Notes under the pieces: model-generated
Database searches by the model: none
Told to the model about the DNA's origin: nothing
The model's input: only the letters and a program-made list of their open reading frames with translations
Position numbers and translations under genes: made by a program
Shown here: piece after piece, positions 29,118 through 37,812 of the stretch
Layout: each line of letters starts with the position of its first letter
How positions within the stretch are numbered: the stretch's first letter is position 1
Assembly (NCBI GenBank): GCA_963977105.1
Contig: CAXBNI010000001.1
Location: 868,001-932,000 of the forward strand
Direction of reading: 5' to 3'
DNA length: 64,000 nucleotides
Source: UBA2705 sp963977105
GTDB lineage: Bacteria > Pseudomonadota > Alphaproteobacteria > Micavibrionales > Micavibrionaceae

Positions 29118-30281
29118 ATGGGTTGGTTTAATGACGCAACAAACTGGGTAAGTGAAACCGCATCAACTGTCGCCGATAATGTATCGAGCGGCGCAAGCGC
29201 GGTGGCACATGCCGTCACCCACCCCACAGAAACTTATAACAAAGCCGTAAACGTTACCGCAGATGCGATGGGCGCGACAGCAGATTACTTTGAAGAGCGC
29301 GGCGCGATGGGCTTTCTGGAAGATGCCGGACGCACGGTTGAAGTTGCCGGACAAGGGCTCGTTAAGGGCCTCGGTTCAGGCGCGGGCGTTCTTGGGGATT
29401 TAGTCGTACATGTTGGCTATAATCTACCTGTTCTTATCGCCAACCAAGTTGTTGACGAGCCGATTGAATATGCAAATTTCAATATGGCTGGTAAAGCCGC
29501 AGAGGCCTTAACATGGACAGAGCCTAAAAGTGACTATGAGCGCGCCATTATGTCTGGCGGTCAAGTTATCGGCGAAGTCGGCGCGTTTGTTGCCGTAACA
29601 GTCGCCACAGCAGGCGTTGGCGGCTTAGTTATCGGCGGCTCTGTTGCTGCCGGAAGATCCGCAATGGTGACGGCTGCAAGATTTGTTAATCCGCTCGCGA
29701 GCGGCACAGCAGCCACGATCGAAGGCGGCGTTGGTGCGCTTCGCTACAACCAGCTGACAGACATTGAGGACAGCGCGAACGCCATTGTCGACGATATTAA
29801 TGCTGAAACAATTGATGGCATTGTCGGCGGCGTATTAAACGAACAGCAAGATTTACAGCAAACAATGACCTTAATGCGCGAAGAAGTCGCAGGAATCAAA
29901 GAAAAGCTGAATGACCCGAATATATCTGCTGCGGAAAAAGATGCGCTGTATGACCGCGTTGACGAGATTAAAGAGGGCCATGAGATTATCAAAGAATTAC
30001 GCAGGGAAATCCCCGAAGAGCGCCGCGAAGAATTACACCAGCGCCTTGATGAAATTCAGCCTAATGATCCGCTCGCGCAGCAAAATATAGAACAACCCGA
30101 GTTACAAGCCGATGTCGCCACTATCCGCGAAGCAGAGCTTGACGCTTATGAAGCAGATGAAAGCATCAGCCTTACCGCTATGGTCAGCCAAACGGGTGAT
30201 ATGAATATTCAAGACCGCCCACAACAGAACACAGCCCCTGCCCTTGACGCAGATAATAAAGCAACATTAACAGTAGGATAA
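29118..30281 (+). CDS. large hypothetical protein with glycine-rich hydrophobic core and coiled coil
   Basis: A 387-residue protein of no recognised family. Residues 1-60 are Ala/Thr/Val-rich and helical ('WVSETASTVADNVSSGASAV'). Residues 147-179 form a long glycine-rich hydrophobic stretch ('AVTVATAGVGGLVIGGSVAA') of the kind found in pore-forming or membrane-inserting proteins. Residues ~236-320 are strongly charged and should form a coiled coil. No signal peptide is present. An AGAGG ribosome binding site precedes the ATG. The next gene starts 7 bases after the stop, so the two form an operon. A secreted or membrane-active role is inference only. Confidence 0.7.
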   Translation: MGWFNDATNWVSETASTVADNVSSGASAVAHAVTHPTETYNKAVNVTADAMGATADYFEERGAMGFLEDAGRTVEVAGQGLVKGLGSGAGVLGDLVVHVGYNLPVLIANQVVDEPIEYANFNMAGKAAEALTWTEPKSDYERAIMSGGQVIGEVGAFVAVTVATAGVGGLVIGGSVAAGRSAMVTAARFVNPLASGTAATIEGGVGALRYNQLTDIEDSANAIVDDINAETIDGIVGGVLNEQQDLQQTMTLMREEVAGIKEKLNDPNISAAEKDALYDRVDEIKEGHEIIKELRREIPEERREELHQRLDEIQPNDPLAQQNIEQPELQADVATIREAELDAYEADESISLTAMVSQTGDMNIQDRPQQNTAPALDADNKATLTVG

Positions 30282-30288
30282 TTCTATA

Positions 30289-32523
30289 ATGAGTATTGTA
30301 TCAGGTATCGTAAATGTCATCGCCGACACGGCAACTGGCCTCAAAGGCGCCCTTTCAGATAGCGCTGCCAAGGCGATAACTGCTGCCATTGAAACTGGCG
30401 GTAGCCTTACCGAGGCCATCACTAAAAATGCGCCAGAGCTTTTGACAAATGACACATTTATGCGCGTTGCCACGAAAATGGGAGATAGCCTGAGTGAAAT
30501 CAAAAAGCTTGAGCCGAGCTTCCATGCAGGAACAGGTAATGTTGATGACGTTTTAAAAACATTAGATATTAACGCCACTGATGACATTGCCAAGGGCTTC
30601 TCTGGCCTGCAAGATTCGATTACAAGCGCAATGAAAACAACTGACGGTATGGTTGATGGCCTGGCTGATGATTTAGCTGGCATCTCTCGCCCGACGTCGC
30701 CAGAAGGCATCCGCGCCCAAGCTGCAGCGGCAAGCCGCGCCGCGGCGCGTGAAGCCGAAGAACAAGCTGCAAAAGAAGCTGCCGAGCAAGCAGCAAGGGA
30801 AGCGAGCGAACAGGCCGCGAAAGAAGCGCAAGAACAAGCTGCAAAAGAAGCCGCGGAACAGGCTGCACAAGAAGCGCCAAAGCAAGCCGCGAAAGAAGGC
30901 GCAGAGCAATCAACAAAAGAAGGTGCAGAAGCCGCGGCTAAACAGAAAAAGCCTATGTCTAACTTAACGAAAATGGGGCTTAGCGCCGTAGCTGCAGGCG
31001 TCCTATTAACCGGTGATACGGATCTAACCCCTGAAGAAAGAGCTGCGAAAGAGGCCGCTGAAGCTGCCGCTGTAGACGGTAAGACAATAATCGGCGGCAA
31101 AGAGTTTGATGTTTCAAGCATCCCCCTCCACCTTATGACAGATGCAGAGTTTGACGAGTACATTGCAACTCAGCAAGGCCCGATCGACCCTGAAAAAATG
31201 TCTGCATTGCGCCAACAAGCATTAATCGACAATGGTTTAGGCGAAGTTGATGCTAACGGGGTATTCCAAGCGAATGCACAAAAATGGCAGGAGGCCCGCC
31301 AGAAGTTTGATAGCGCCCTTGCTGGCGGCCAGTCTATTAGCGCGGCGACGGGGGCAGCCACTCCACCACCTGCCGACACGCCAAAAGACGGTATAGGCGG
31401 CTTTTTCGAAGGCATACAGGACATGTTCAAACAAATTGTTGAAATGATCCAAGGCTTCATGAAAACGCTTGGTGCAGGTGGCGGTTTATTTGGTAACTTA
31501 CAAGGCGGCATAAATAGCGCCCAAGCCGCGCAGCAAAGCGCAGCGACAAGCACGCGCCAACAATCACCTTCGCCCACACAGGCGCCAACGCCACAACAGC
31601 CAAGCTTAACGCCAGAGCAAGTCGCCGAAAATGCGCTTTTACAACAGCACCGTGGTTATGCGCAAGGTACCCATGAAGCGATAAGCGCTGGCAGCATGAG
31701 TTATGCCGCAATGGACACGTCAAAAGTCAAATGGGATAAGGACGAAATTATAACAGGAGATGCAGACATTGACCGCATCTATCAGGAAAACATTGATGGC
31801 AAGTTTGATGGCGGTACAAAAGGTATGCTCCATATGGACGAAGATGAAGGCCTTTTATATATTAACAAAGACGCAAATGGCGATGTCACGGCATACCGCG
31901 TTAATGACCACATCAATGACATTCCGAATCTGAATGATCTTGCATGGTCACAATCAAGCCTTGACGGGTTTGGCAATATGATGATGGCGAATGACCGTCA
32001 CACAACAGGATTCAACGCCCAAGGTGGTATGGTCAAGACCGTAGAGTTTGATGACGGATTCTTTGATGGTAAAGACCTTAAAAATGAGCAGCTTCAATTC
32101 CATGCAAAGCTCGATTCTCAGGGCCGATATTCTGTCTCGGTTGTTAATGATGCATATAAACAAAGCAATGGCGCTGCATTAACCGCAGCCGAAGGGCAAA
32201 GTAACGCTGAGATTGCCAAGGAAGACCCTGGGTTTGATTATTATGTTGCGGGTAAAGACCCCATTCAAGAGCGCCTGTATAACGAACAACAATCAAGCGC
32301 ACGTAACCAAAAAATCGCTGACGCGACAGGGGACGGTATACGCAACGCGGGCAAAATGATTGAAGGTATGATTCAAAACGGCATGACCGTTAATATTGGC
32401 AATAACAACCCAACGGTCAGCATGGGTAATCGCGGGCCTGCATTCTCAGCGACAAGCGCCTATGACAGGATGGAACGTGATGCGCAGTCACAGAACCGGA
32501 TTAACGGCATCACTATTGATTAG
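30289..32523 (+). CDS. 744-residue hypothetical protein with tandem EQAAKEA octapeptide repeats
   Basis: A 744-residue protein, unrecognised. Residues 157-220 are eight consecutive octapeptides of the form xEQAAKEA, a charged alanine-rich helix reminiscent of TolA-like or LEA-like linkers. A short hydrophobic segment ('MGLSAVAAGVLLTG') follows. Residues ~360-405 hold amphipathic and glycine-rich helices, then a Gln/Pro/Thr-rich linker ('SPSPTQAPTPQQPSLTPE'). The C-terminal ~270 residues are acidic and look folded, with the EF-hand-like 'NKDANGDVTAYR', although the usual last Glu is missing. No signal peptide is visible. It is the second gene of the operon and is closed by a strong terminator. 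Confidence 0.7.
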   Translation: MSIVSGIVNVIADTATGLKGALSDSAAKAITAAIETGGSLTEAITKNAPELLTNDTFMRVATKMGDSLSEIKKLEPSFHAGTGNVDDVLKTLDINATDDIAKGFSGLQDSITSAMKTTDGMVDGLADDLAGISRPTSPEGIRAQAAAASRAAAREAEEQAAKEAAEQAAREASEQAAKEAQEQAAKEAAEQAAQEAPKQAAKEGAEQSTKEGAEAAAKQKKPMSNLTKMGLSAVAAGVLLTGDTDLTPEERAAKEAAEAAAVDGKTIIGGKEFDVSSIPLHLMTDAEFDEYIATQQGPIDPEKMSALRQQALIDNGLGEVDANGVFQANAQKWQEARQKFDSALAGGQSISAATGAATPPPADTPKDGIGGFFEGIQDMFKQIVEMIQGFMKTLGAGGGLFGNLQGGINSAQAAQQSAATSTRQQSPSPTQAPTPQQPSLTPEQVAENALLQQHRGYAQGTHEAISAGSMSYAAMDTSKVKWDKDEIITGDADIDRIYQENIDGKFDGGTKGMLHMDEDEGLLYINKDANGDVTAYRVNDHINDIPNLNDLAWSQSSLDGFGNMMMANDRHTTGFNAQGGMVKTVEFDDGFFDGKDLKNEQLQFHAKLDSQGRYSVSVVNDAYKQSNGAALTAAEGQSNAEIAKEDPGFDYYVAGKDPIQERLYNEQQSSARNQKIADATGDGIRNAGKMIEGMIQNGMTVNIGNNNPTVSMGNRGPAFSATSAYDRMERDAQSQNRINGITID
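30757..30948 (+). repeat. eight tandem 24-base repeats encoding xEQAAKEA
   Basis: Eight in-frame units of 24 bases. The DNA copies differ mostly at third codon positions, and the protein copies diverge toward the end (PKQAAKEG, AEQSTKEG, AEAAAKQK). Selection on the helix seems likely rather than recent slippage. Confidence 0.85.
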
Positions 32524-32552
32524 CCTTCCAAGACTGAGGATATATAGATTTT

Positions 32553-32594
32553 AAAAGATAGGGGGGCTGCACATTGCAGTCCCTCTATCTTTTT
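32553..32594 (+). terminator. terminator of the two-gene unknown operon
   Basis: A long stem: AAAGATAG and CTGC on the left pair with GCAG and CTATCTTT on the right, followed by T residues. It lies about 30 bases after the stop and 10 bases from the convergent rlmB end, so it may serve both. Confidence 0.8.
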
Positions 32595-32602
32595 AATCCT
32601 TA

Positions 32603-33562
32603 TTATTTATGTGTCGACAGTGCATACAAACAGATAGCCGCAGCGTTAGAGACATTTAAACTCCCAACCGCGCCACCTGTCGGTAGTTTCACCATCTGGT
32701 CACAGCCATCTTTTGTTAAACGGCGTAGGCCGGGGCCTTCTGCCCCAAGGACAAAGGCGCAGCGCTCTGGCGGCGTAAAATCTTCTAGGCTTTCTTCGCC
32801 CTGCTCATCAAGGCCAATCACGTAATAGCCTTTACTTTTCAAATGATCCATCGTGCGCGATAAATTGGTTTCATGCGCAATTAATAAATGATCTAAACCG
32901 CCGCATGCTGTTTTGCCGACAATGCCCTGTAGCGGCGGTGTGTGCTTTTTCTGGACAATCATGCCCGTAATGCCAAAAGCGGATGCTGAGCGGATAACAG
33001 CGCCGATATTATGCGGGTCTGTGACTTGATCGAGGATCATGACAAGGCTACGTTTGCCTTGCGCGTTAATACGCTCTTCCCCTGCGTTGATAATATCAAC
33101 TGCGCTATACTCTTCTAATATCTCTGTACGCAACGCAATGCCTTGATGCACTGTATTCTCGGGGAAAGATGCATCAAGCCGTGACCTTTCAACCAAAACA
33201 GGCTCAGGACGCTTTAGCCCTGCCTTTTTTGCTGCGTGGATATGTGGTTGAAAATCTTCCAATAACCTTGCGGTAATATAAAGACCGTCAATATGACGTT
33301 GTGGGTTAAGCCATGCCTCGCGTACAGCGTGGACGCCGAACAAGCTTAAGCGCTCAATTTTACGCGCTGCGGGTCGTTCCGCACGTTTTGTGCCGCTCTG
33401 AGTGCGTGGCTGCGCCCCCTCCCGCCCCTGACGTGGCGGTTTCGCACCACCCTGTGGCTTTTTATCACGCGTATCACTGCGCTTATGATTACTACGCTCG
33501 CTAGCTGCGCCCTTAGGGCCTTTGCTTTTGTGCTTATGGTCTTTGCTTCTTGGCTTATTCAT
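32603..33562 (-). CDS. rlmB: 23S rRNA (guanosine2251-2'-O)-methyltransferase
   Basis: A 319-residue TrmH/SpoU-family methyltransferase. The N-terminal ~70 residues are a very basic, disordered extension (Lys/Arg/Gly-rich) that may bind RNA. Then come the substrate-binding domain ('LFGVHAVREAWLNPQRHIDG') and the SPOUT knot with 'LDQVTDPHNIGAVIRSASAF', 'LGAEGPGLRRL' and 'PTGGAVGSLNVSNAAAI'. The order of motifs matches RlmB, which methylates G2251 in the P loop of 23S rRNA. The N-terminal tail is longer than in E. coli. Confidence 0.9.
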   Translation of the reverse strand: MNKPRSKDHKHKSKGPKGAASERSNHKRSDTRDKKPQGGAKPPRQGREGAQPRTQSGTKRAERPAARKIERLSLFGVHAVREAWLNPQRHIDGLYITARLLEDFQPHIHAAKKAGLKRPEPVLVERSRLDASFPENTVHQGIALRTEILEEYSAVDIINAGEERINAQGKRSLVMILDQVTDPHNIGAVIRSASAFGITGMIVQKKHTPPLQGIVGKTACGGLDHLLIAHETNLSRTMDHLKSKGYYVIGLDEQGEESLEDFTPPERCAFVLGAEGPGLRRLTKDGCDQMVKLPTGGAVGSLNVSNAAAICLYALSTHK

Positions 33563-33680
33563 TATGTACCCATCTTTTTTACAAGGCTTATAAATTGCAT
33601 ATTGACAGGCTAAAGGGAATGCTTTTTTTTAGCACTCAGGAAAAATTGTTATATTTCTTGATTTTCTTATATATAAGCTC

Positions 33681-33709
33681 TTGATTAAATCTTGAGAGTT
33701 AGATATAAA
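33681..33709 (+). promoter_or_regulatory. promoter of tRNA-Tyr
   Basis: TTGATT (33681-33686), a 17-base spacer and TATAAA (33704-33709), 15 bases before the mature tRNA. The spacing fits an initiation point just upstream of the tRNA 5' end. Confidence 0.6.
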
Positions 33710-33724
33710 ACAATTCTCTTCTAA

Positions 33725-33810
33725 GGAGGGGTGGCAGAGCGGTCAAATGCAACGGACTGTAACTCCGTCGTCTCACGACTACGCAGGTTCGAATCCTGCC
33801 CCCTCCACCA
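33725..33810 (+). tRNA. tRNA-Tyr (GTA)
   Basis: An 86-base tRNA with an encoded CCA end. The acceptor stem GGAGGGG pairs with CCCCTCC, the anticodon stem ACGGA/TCCGT holds the loop CTGTAAC with anticodon GTA at 33759-33761, a long variable arm follows as in class II tRNAs, and the T arm contains GGTTCGAATCC. These features specify tyrosine. No integrase or prophage gene lies beside it. Confidence 0.97.
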
Positions 33811-33968
33811 TTTCCCTTAAAAACATAACTTAAAATCAAGAGATAGCACCGCGGTTATGTGTAATGGCAATGCATGTCACGCATTCTTATGAACATGGGT
33901 GCCTCGAATCAGCAAACATACCAAAGCCTACTTCTCCATATTTAGTATTCAAAAATGAAGCCGTAAGT

Positions 33969-34313
33969 TTAGACTTTTTTGACAAATTGTGACTTCAAAC
34001 CCATTGGGCCGATGCCTGGGATTTTACAATCGATATCATGATCGCCATCAACAAGGCGAATGCCTTTGACTTTTGTGCCTACCTTGACAACTGAAGACGA
34101 GCCTTTGACTTTTAAGTCTTTAATGACCGTTATAGTGTCACCATCTTGCAGCACATTTCCGACAGCATCCTTAATTTCCTTAGGCGCGGCATCTTCATCG
34201 GCCAGCACGGCTGTTTGTGGCCATTCGTGACCGCATTCAGGGCATGCGTACATATTTTGCATTTCATACGTATATTCAGAGCCGCATTCAGTACATTTTG
34301 GTAATTCACTCAT
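33969..34313 (-). CDS. yjdM: YjdM/PhnA-type zinc-ribbon protein
   Basis: A 114-residue protein with an N-terminal zinc ribbon ('CTECGSEYTYE', then 'YACPECGHEW') and a C-terminal PhnA domain ('NVLQDGDTITVIKDLKVKGS', then 'GIGPMGLKSQFVKK'). The family was named for alkylphosphonate uptake, but its real role is unsettled and it is not part of the C-P lyase machinery. It stands alone here. Confidence 0.92.
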   Translation of the reverse strand: MSELPKCTECGSEYTYEMQNMYACPECGHEWPQTAVLADEDAAPKEIKDAVGNVLQDGDTITVIKDLKVKGSSSVVKVGTKVKGIRLVDGDHDIDCKIPGIGPMGLKSQFVKKV

Positions 34314-34457
34314 TATTTGCTCATTTCTTTATTAGGGATACTAAAAACACAACAGCATTATAACGCTGTAAATTTCATTTTTACAGTGCCAAGCTTCATA
34401 TTGCTCGATATAATCAAATATATACAAATCAAGCATCTATAAAGCTAAAGGCAGGAC

Positions 34458-34739
34458 ATGGCAAAAAAGCATGACGCTCTCATCAAACATATCTCGACGC
34501 TGAATGGTGACATATTTAATATACATGTTACGCCGAAAGCGTCCGCCGAGAGAATAGATATACGCTGCAAAGAACACGGCGCTACAGAGATCCGCCTTTA
34601 TGTTACAACCGTGCCTGAAGATGGCAAAGCAAACAAAGCCGTCATCAATTTACTGTCCAAAGCCTTAGCTGTAAGCAAGTCCTCCATAGAAATTGTGCGC
34701 GGAGAAACTGCGCGCACAAAGACAATCAAATTATTATAA
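34458..34739 (+). CDS. DUF167/YggU family protein
   Basis: A 93-residue member of the DUF167 family. The conserved core is 'IHVTPKASAERID', 'VPEDGKANKAVINLLSKAL' and the C-terminal 'EIVRGETARTKTIKL'. The structure of the family is known but its function is not. It is convergent with the secreted protein gene ending at 34763. Confidence 0.9.
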   Translation: MAKKHDALIKHISTLNGDIFNIHVTPKASAERIDIRCKEHGATEIRLYVTTVPEDGKANKAVINLLSKALAVSKSSIEIVRGETARTKTIKLL

Positions 34740-34762
34740 AGCCAAGAATGACCTTGCGTGAA

Positions 34763-35653
34763 TTACCTAACGCAAGCCGTTCCCGAATATGAGCAGCCTG
34801 GATTCGGACAGATCATTTCAGGCGTTGTATTGCCATTGGTCTGTACAATCATCACCCCTGTTGGGATAGCCGCAGAACATGCACCCGTTGGCGCTGTCAT
34901 TTCTGAGAACGTCTGCACTGTATCAAAGTAATCACCACTTGCGACCGTCGCAGCATGCGCTGGCGTATTAAGAGAGTTTATAACTTTTTCCCATACATCC
35001 GTATGGTCAAAGAGCAAGTTGGTTGCCCCGGAAGGCCCCGCATCTGGGCAAGAATGCCCAGTATCACCAACATAGTTCAGGCGTGGGTCATTATCTCTTA
35101 GCGCATCAAAGACAACACCACGTAAATCGATCATGTTTTTACACTTAAATGCCACCCAGACATTTTTCTGCGCAATACATGCTGAAAAGCTTTGCCCGAC
35201 GCCAGCTGCGTATACATAGGTTAATCCGCCGTCTATCAATGTGCCGCCACCTAGATTATTTTGGGAAAACCCTGAATTACCTAAATACTGGGCCATGGCC
35301 ACAGATGTAACAAGCTCAATTTGCGTACGCGTTGCAGAACCATTACTGTCCGCAGCAGAGAAAATTTTCCCCACTACATCGCCTGCATTCGCAGACCAAG
35401 CATCAAAACATGAAAGTTCAAGGACACTATCTGGTCTCGTGATTATACTTTGGCTAATTTCAACTTCGCGCTGCGCTTCCATCCACGCACGCCCAACCAT
35501 CGTTTCCCAAATATTAGGGTCGCAAACGTTTGATTCGAGGTTTTGTGCGCACGCTTTATTCTGCGGGGGTAAAAACGGCGTTATCGCGAGTGCTAACATA
35601 AACACAAATGCTAACTGCCCTACTAAACGTAACTTCAAACCGGATTTAAACAT
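34763..35653 (-). CDS. secreted cysteine-containing hypothetical protein
   Basis: A 296-residue unknown protein with a signal peptide ('LVGQLAFVFMLALAITPFL', cleavage near 'ACAQ'). About nine cysteines are spread over the mature part, including 'MICPNPGCSYSGTACVR' at the C-terminus, which suggests disulfides in the periplasm or outside the cell. The AGGGG ribosome binding site supports the start. I see no catalytic motif. Possible roles are an envelope structure component or a surface protein. Confidence 0.7.
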   Translation of the reverse strand: MFKSGLKLRLVGQLAFVFMLALAITPFLPPQNKACAQNLESNVCDPNIWETMVGRAWMEAQREVEISQSIITRPDSVLELSCFDAWSANAGDVVGKIFSAADSNGSATRTQIELVTSVAMAQYLGNSGFSQNNLGGGTLIDGGLTYVYAAGVGQSFSACIAQKNVWVAFKCKNMIDLRGVVFDALRDNDPRLNYVGDTGHSCPDAGPSGATNLLFDHTDVWEKVINSLNTPAHAATVASGDYFDTVQTFSEMTAPTGACSAAIPTGVMIVQTNGNTTPEMICPNPGCSYSGTACVR

Positions 35654-35801
35654 ATGTGCCCCTAGCTAACTGAATAATACTTATATGTGACGCGCTTAAG
35701 CGCCATTACCCTAAAATCATATACCGCTTATTATTGTACTATAATATGCATTTACTTTGCAATCTTTGGATATATAAACTGATAATTATAAGAAAATAAT
35801 A

Positions 35802-36020
35802 TTATTTCAGCAGGTCTTCTTCCAAAATAGACATGTTGAGATCATAGGAAACTTCGCCTTCATCTTCGTCTTTATAGACAAGCGCGATGAATTCACCACT
35901 CATGTAAACTTCCACAGAATCATCCGCTTTATCACGGCGACGCAGGGTCACTTCTTCGTTATTAAAACGTTTTTGTAATGTTTTTTGGACGCGGGTAATT
36001 TCTTCGCCTGAAAAGCTCAT
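35802..36020 (-). CDS. DUF3126 family protein
   Basis: A 72-residue protein typical of alphaproteobacteria. The sequence 'EITRVQKTLQKRFNNEEVTL' followed by 'VEVYMSGEFIALVYKDEDEG' matches the family closely. The function is not known. It is small, soluble and acidic. It lies upstream of the olsB/olsA genes' terminal end on the same strand but is probably its own unit. Confidence 0.88.
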   Translation of the reverse strand: MSFSGEEITRVQKTLQKRFNNEEVTLRRRDKADDSVEVYMSGEFIALVYKDEDEGEVSYDLNMSILEEDLLK

Positions 36021-36080
36021 AACTTAATCTTTCTATTCATTTTTATTAAATCGACTGCTCTATTTTTTAACAGTTTTAAT

Positions 36081-36848
36081 TTAGGATACAAGGGGGTTTC
36101 TTATTTTTTCTTCACATAGCGCGGCCAAGGCTTTGCGATCAGCGCCTGAATCAGCTGCAATTGGCGCGTGAAAAACCAGTTCAATCACAGCGCCCTTATG
36201 CTGCGCAAACGCCCAAAGATGCGGCGCAAGCTCCATATCACCATACCACGCATAAAGGTCGCGCAGCTTTTGCGGGTCACTCGCGCCGGCAACAAGCTGC
36301 TTATCAACGGCTTTGATCCATATTGTAAAGGGCTGAATAACTGTATTTTCCAAGCCAACAAGCGGGGAAAACAGCGCAGCCTTCATTCCAAGCACATTAC
36401 TGCCATCGCTAGATGTCCCCTCAGGGAAAATGATAATGTTCTTGCCCTGCTTGAGGCTTTGTTCAATTTGCTGACCTGCGCGATGCGCATCACTGCGTTT
36501 ACGCGAAATGAAAATTGTTTGCTGTAGTTTTGATAAAAAACCAAAAACAGGCCAGCTTTCAACCTCCCCTTTAGCAACAAAAGATGCCTTCAGCACAGAA
36601 CCGATCACTGGTATATCCAGAAAAGAAATATGGTTCGAGCAAAACACCGTTTGTGCGGTAGAAATAGGCGCGCCAGATACTACAACTTTAATACCAAAAA
36701 TCTTGCACACGCCGCGCTGCCAAAAATAAGGCAATGTGTAGGCGCTGCGCCCCTTAACAAACAACAAGTAGATGAATTGCGTTGGTGCGCATAATAAGCA
36801 CCAGACAAGAAACAACGTGATTTTAAGAACCGCTTTAATTTTGGTCAT
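36081..36848 (-). CDS. olsA: 1-acyl-glycerol-3-phosphate-type acyltransferase, probable lyso-ornithine lipid acyltransferase
   Basis: A 255-residue PlsC-family acyltransferase with an N-terminal membrane segment ('LKITLFLVWCLLCAPTQFIY'), the catalytic HX4D box 'NHISFLD' and the substrate-binding 'IFPEGTSSDGS'. The frame is open to 36968, but the ATG at 36848 overlaps the upstream gene's stop by only 14 bases and directly precedes the membrane segment. Because the upstream partner is OlsB-like, I read it as OlsA, which adds the second fatty acid to lyso-ornithine lipid. A general phosphatidic-acid role (PlsC) remains possible. Confidence 0.78.
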   Translation of the reverse strand: MTKIKAVLKITLFLVWCLLCAPTQFIYLLFVKGRSAYTLPYFWQRGVCKIFGIKVVVSGAPISTAQTVFCSNHISFLDIPVIGSVLKASFVAKGEVESWPVFGFLSKLQQTIFISRKRSDAHRAGQQIEQSLKQGKNIIIFPEGTSSDGSNVLGMKAALFSPLVGLENTVIQPFTIWIKAVDKQLVAGASDPQKLRDLYAWYGDMELAPHLWAFAQHKGAVIELVFHAPIAADSGADRKALAALCEEKIRNPLVS

Positions 36849-37689
36849 TGGCACGCATCTCTCTTGCGAATTGAGACGCCGTTGATATCTGGCCCTGCGT
36901 CTTGCGTTGATAATGCTTAAGGTAGCGTTCCGTAACCAGATGCGTTGGCATAATAATGCAGACATCAACCGTGTTAAATTGACGATCTATGATTGCACCA
37001 TCACCAATAGACGCACCGACACGCAAATACCCCTTTATCAAGGGCGGTAAGCTTGTGAAAATGCGTTTCATATCATGGCTAACTTCATTCTTTGGTAGGA
37101 TGTTCATATCGACATATAAATCATCCAAAGCTCGTGCGCGCAAAGAATCAGTCGCAAGGTGATAGTGATAAAGGTAAGAAAGCTCTTTTTCTATTTTGCT
37201 TATATCTGTGCCGTTAAAACTTGCACAGCCAAACATTAAATCAATTTTATGTTCGGCTAAATAATTTGCGATGCCTTGCCACAAAAGCTGTAAAACGGGG
37301 CGCGTTCGATATGCCGGCAAAACGCAAGAGCGGCCCAGCTCCAACAAATCCGCGCCAGATTCTTTAAGTTTATGGATGTCATATTCGCTTGCGGTATAAA
37401 AATCGTGGTTTGTAGCGAGTTTATCCGCGCGCAACATACGGTAGGTGCCGACGACACCATGATTTTCTTTTTCCGAGTGATCGATAACGATTAAATGGTC
37501 TGTCATGACATCGTATTTATCAACATCAAGCTTCTGTTTTTCCATCGTTGAGGTTGGCTGCGCGCCATATTCATCATAAAAAACTTTATAGCGCACACGC
37601 TGCGCAGCCTCAATCAGCTCAGGGCTGTCCGCGATTTTAACTTCGATTTCAATCTCGTTTTCACTCTTCGTAGTCATGGTAACTTTCAA
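36835..37689 (-). CDS. olsB: OlsB-like L-ornithine N-alpha-acyltransferase
   Basis: A 284-residue GNAT-fold acyltransferase of the OlsB/hemolysin-like family. It contains 'AAQRVRYKVFYDEYGAQP', 'VVGTYRMLRADKLA', 'ELGRSCVLPAYRTRPVLQLL' and the late 'GYLRVGASIGDGAIID', all standard for the family. OlsB adds a 3-hydroxy fatty acid from acyl-ACP to the alpha-amino group of ornithine, the first step of phosphate-free ornithine lipids. The overlap with the acyltransferase gene supports joint expression and function. Confidence 0.85.
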   Translation of the reverse strand: MKVTMTTKSENEIEIEVKIADSPELIEAAQRVRYKVFYDEYGAQPTSTMEKQKLDVDKYDVMTDHLIVIDHSEKENHGVVGTYRMLRADKLATNHDFYTASEYDIHKLKESGADLLELGRSCVLPAYRTRPVLQLLWQGIANYLAEHKIDLMFGCASFNGTDISKIEKELSYLYHYHLATDSLRARALDDLYVDMNILPKNEVSHDMKRIFTSLPPLIKGYLRVGASIGDGAIIDRQFNTVDVCIIMPTHLVTERYLKHYQRKTQGQISTASQFAREMRANDQN

Positions 37690-37812
37690 TTGTATAGAAA
37701 AACAACGCGCTCATATGCAGCCTACAGACAGATTGTATCCTAAGAATAATCTTGCTAAGGTCAATCTATTCTTTACCGCCGCCAACATATTTCAGGTCAA
37801 AGGCACAATAAC

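Noticed and set aside
30267..31163. 298-residue minus-strand reading frame rich in Ala, Ser and Cys
   Set aside because: It is the mirror of the alanine/glutamate-rich repeat of the plus-strand gene and has no independent coding signs.
33725..33810. tRNA-Tyr as a possible integration site for the phage-like block
   Set aside because: The block begins more than 20 kb away and no integrase or repeated tRNA 3' end was seen.
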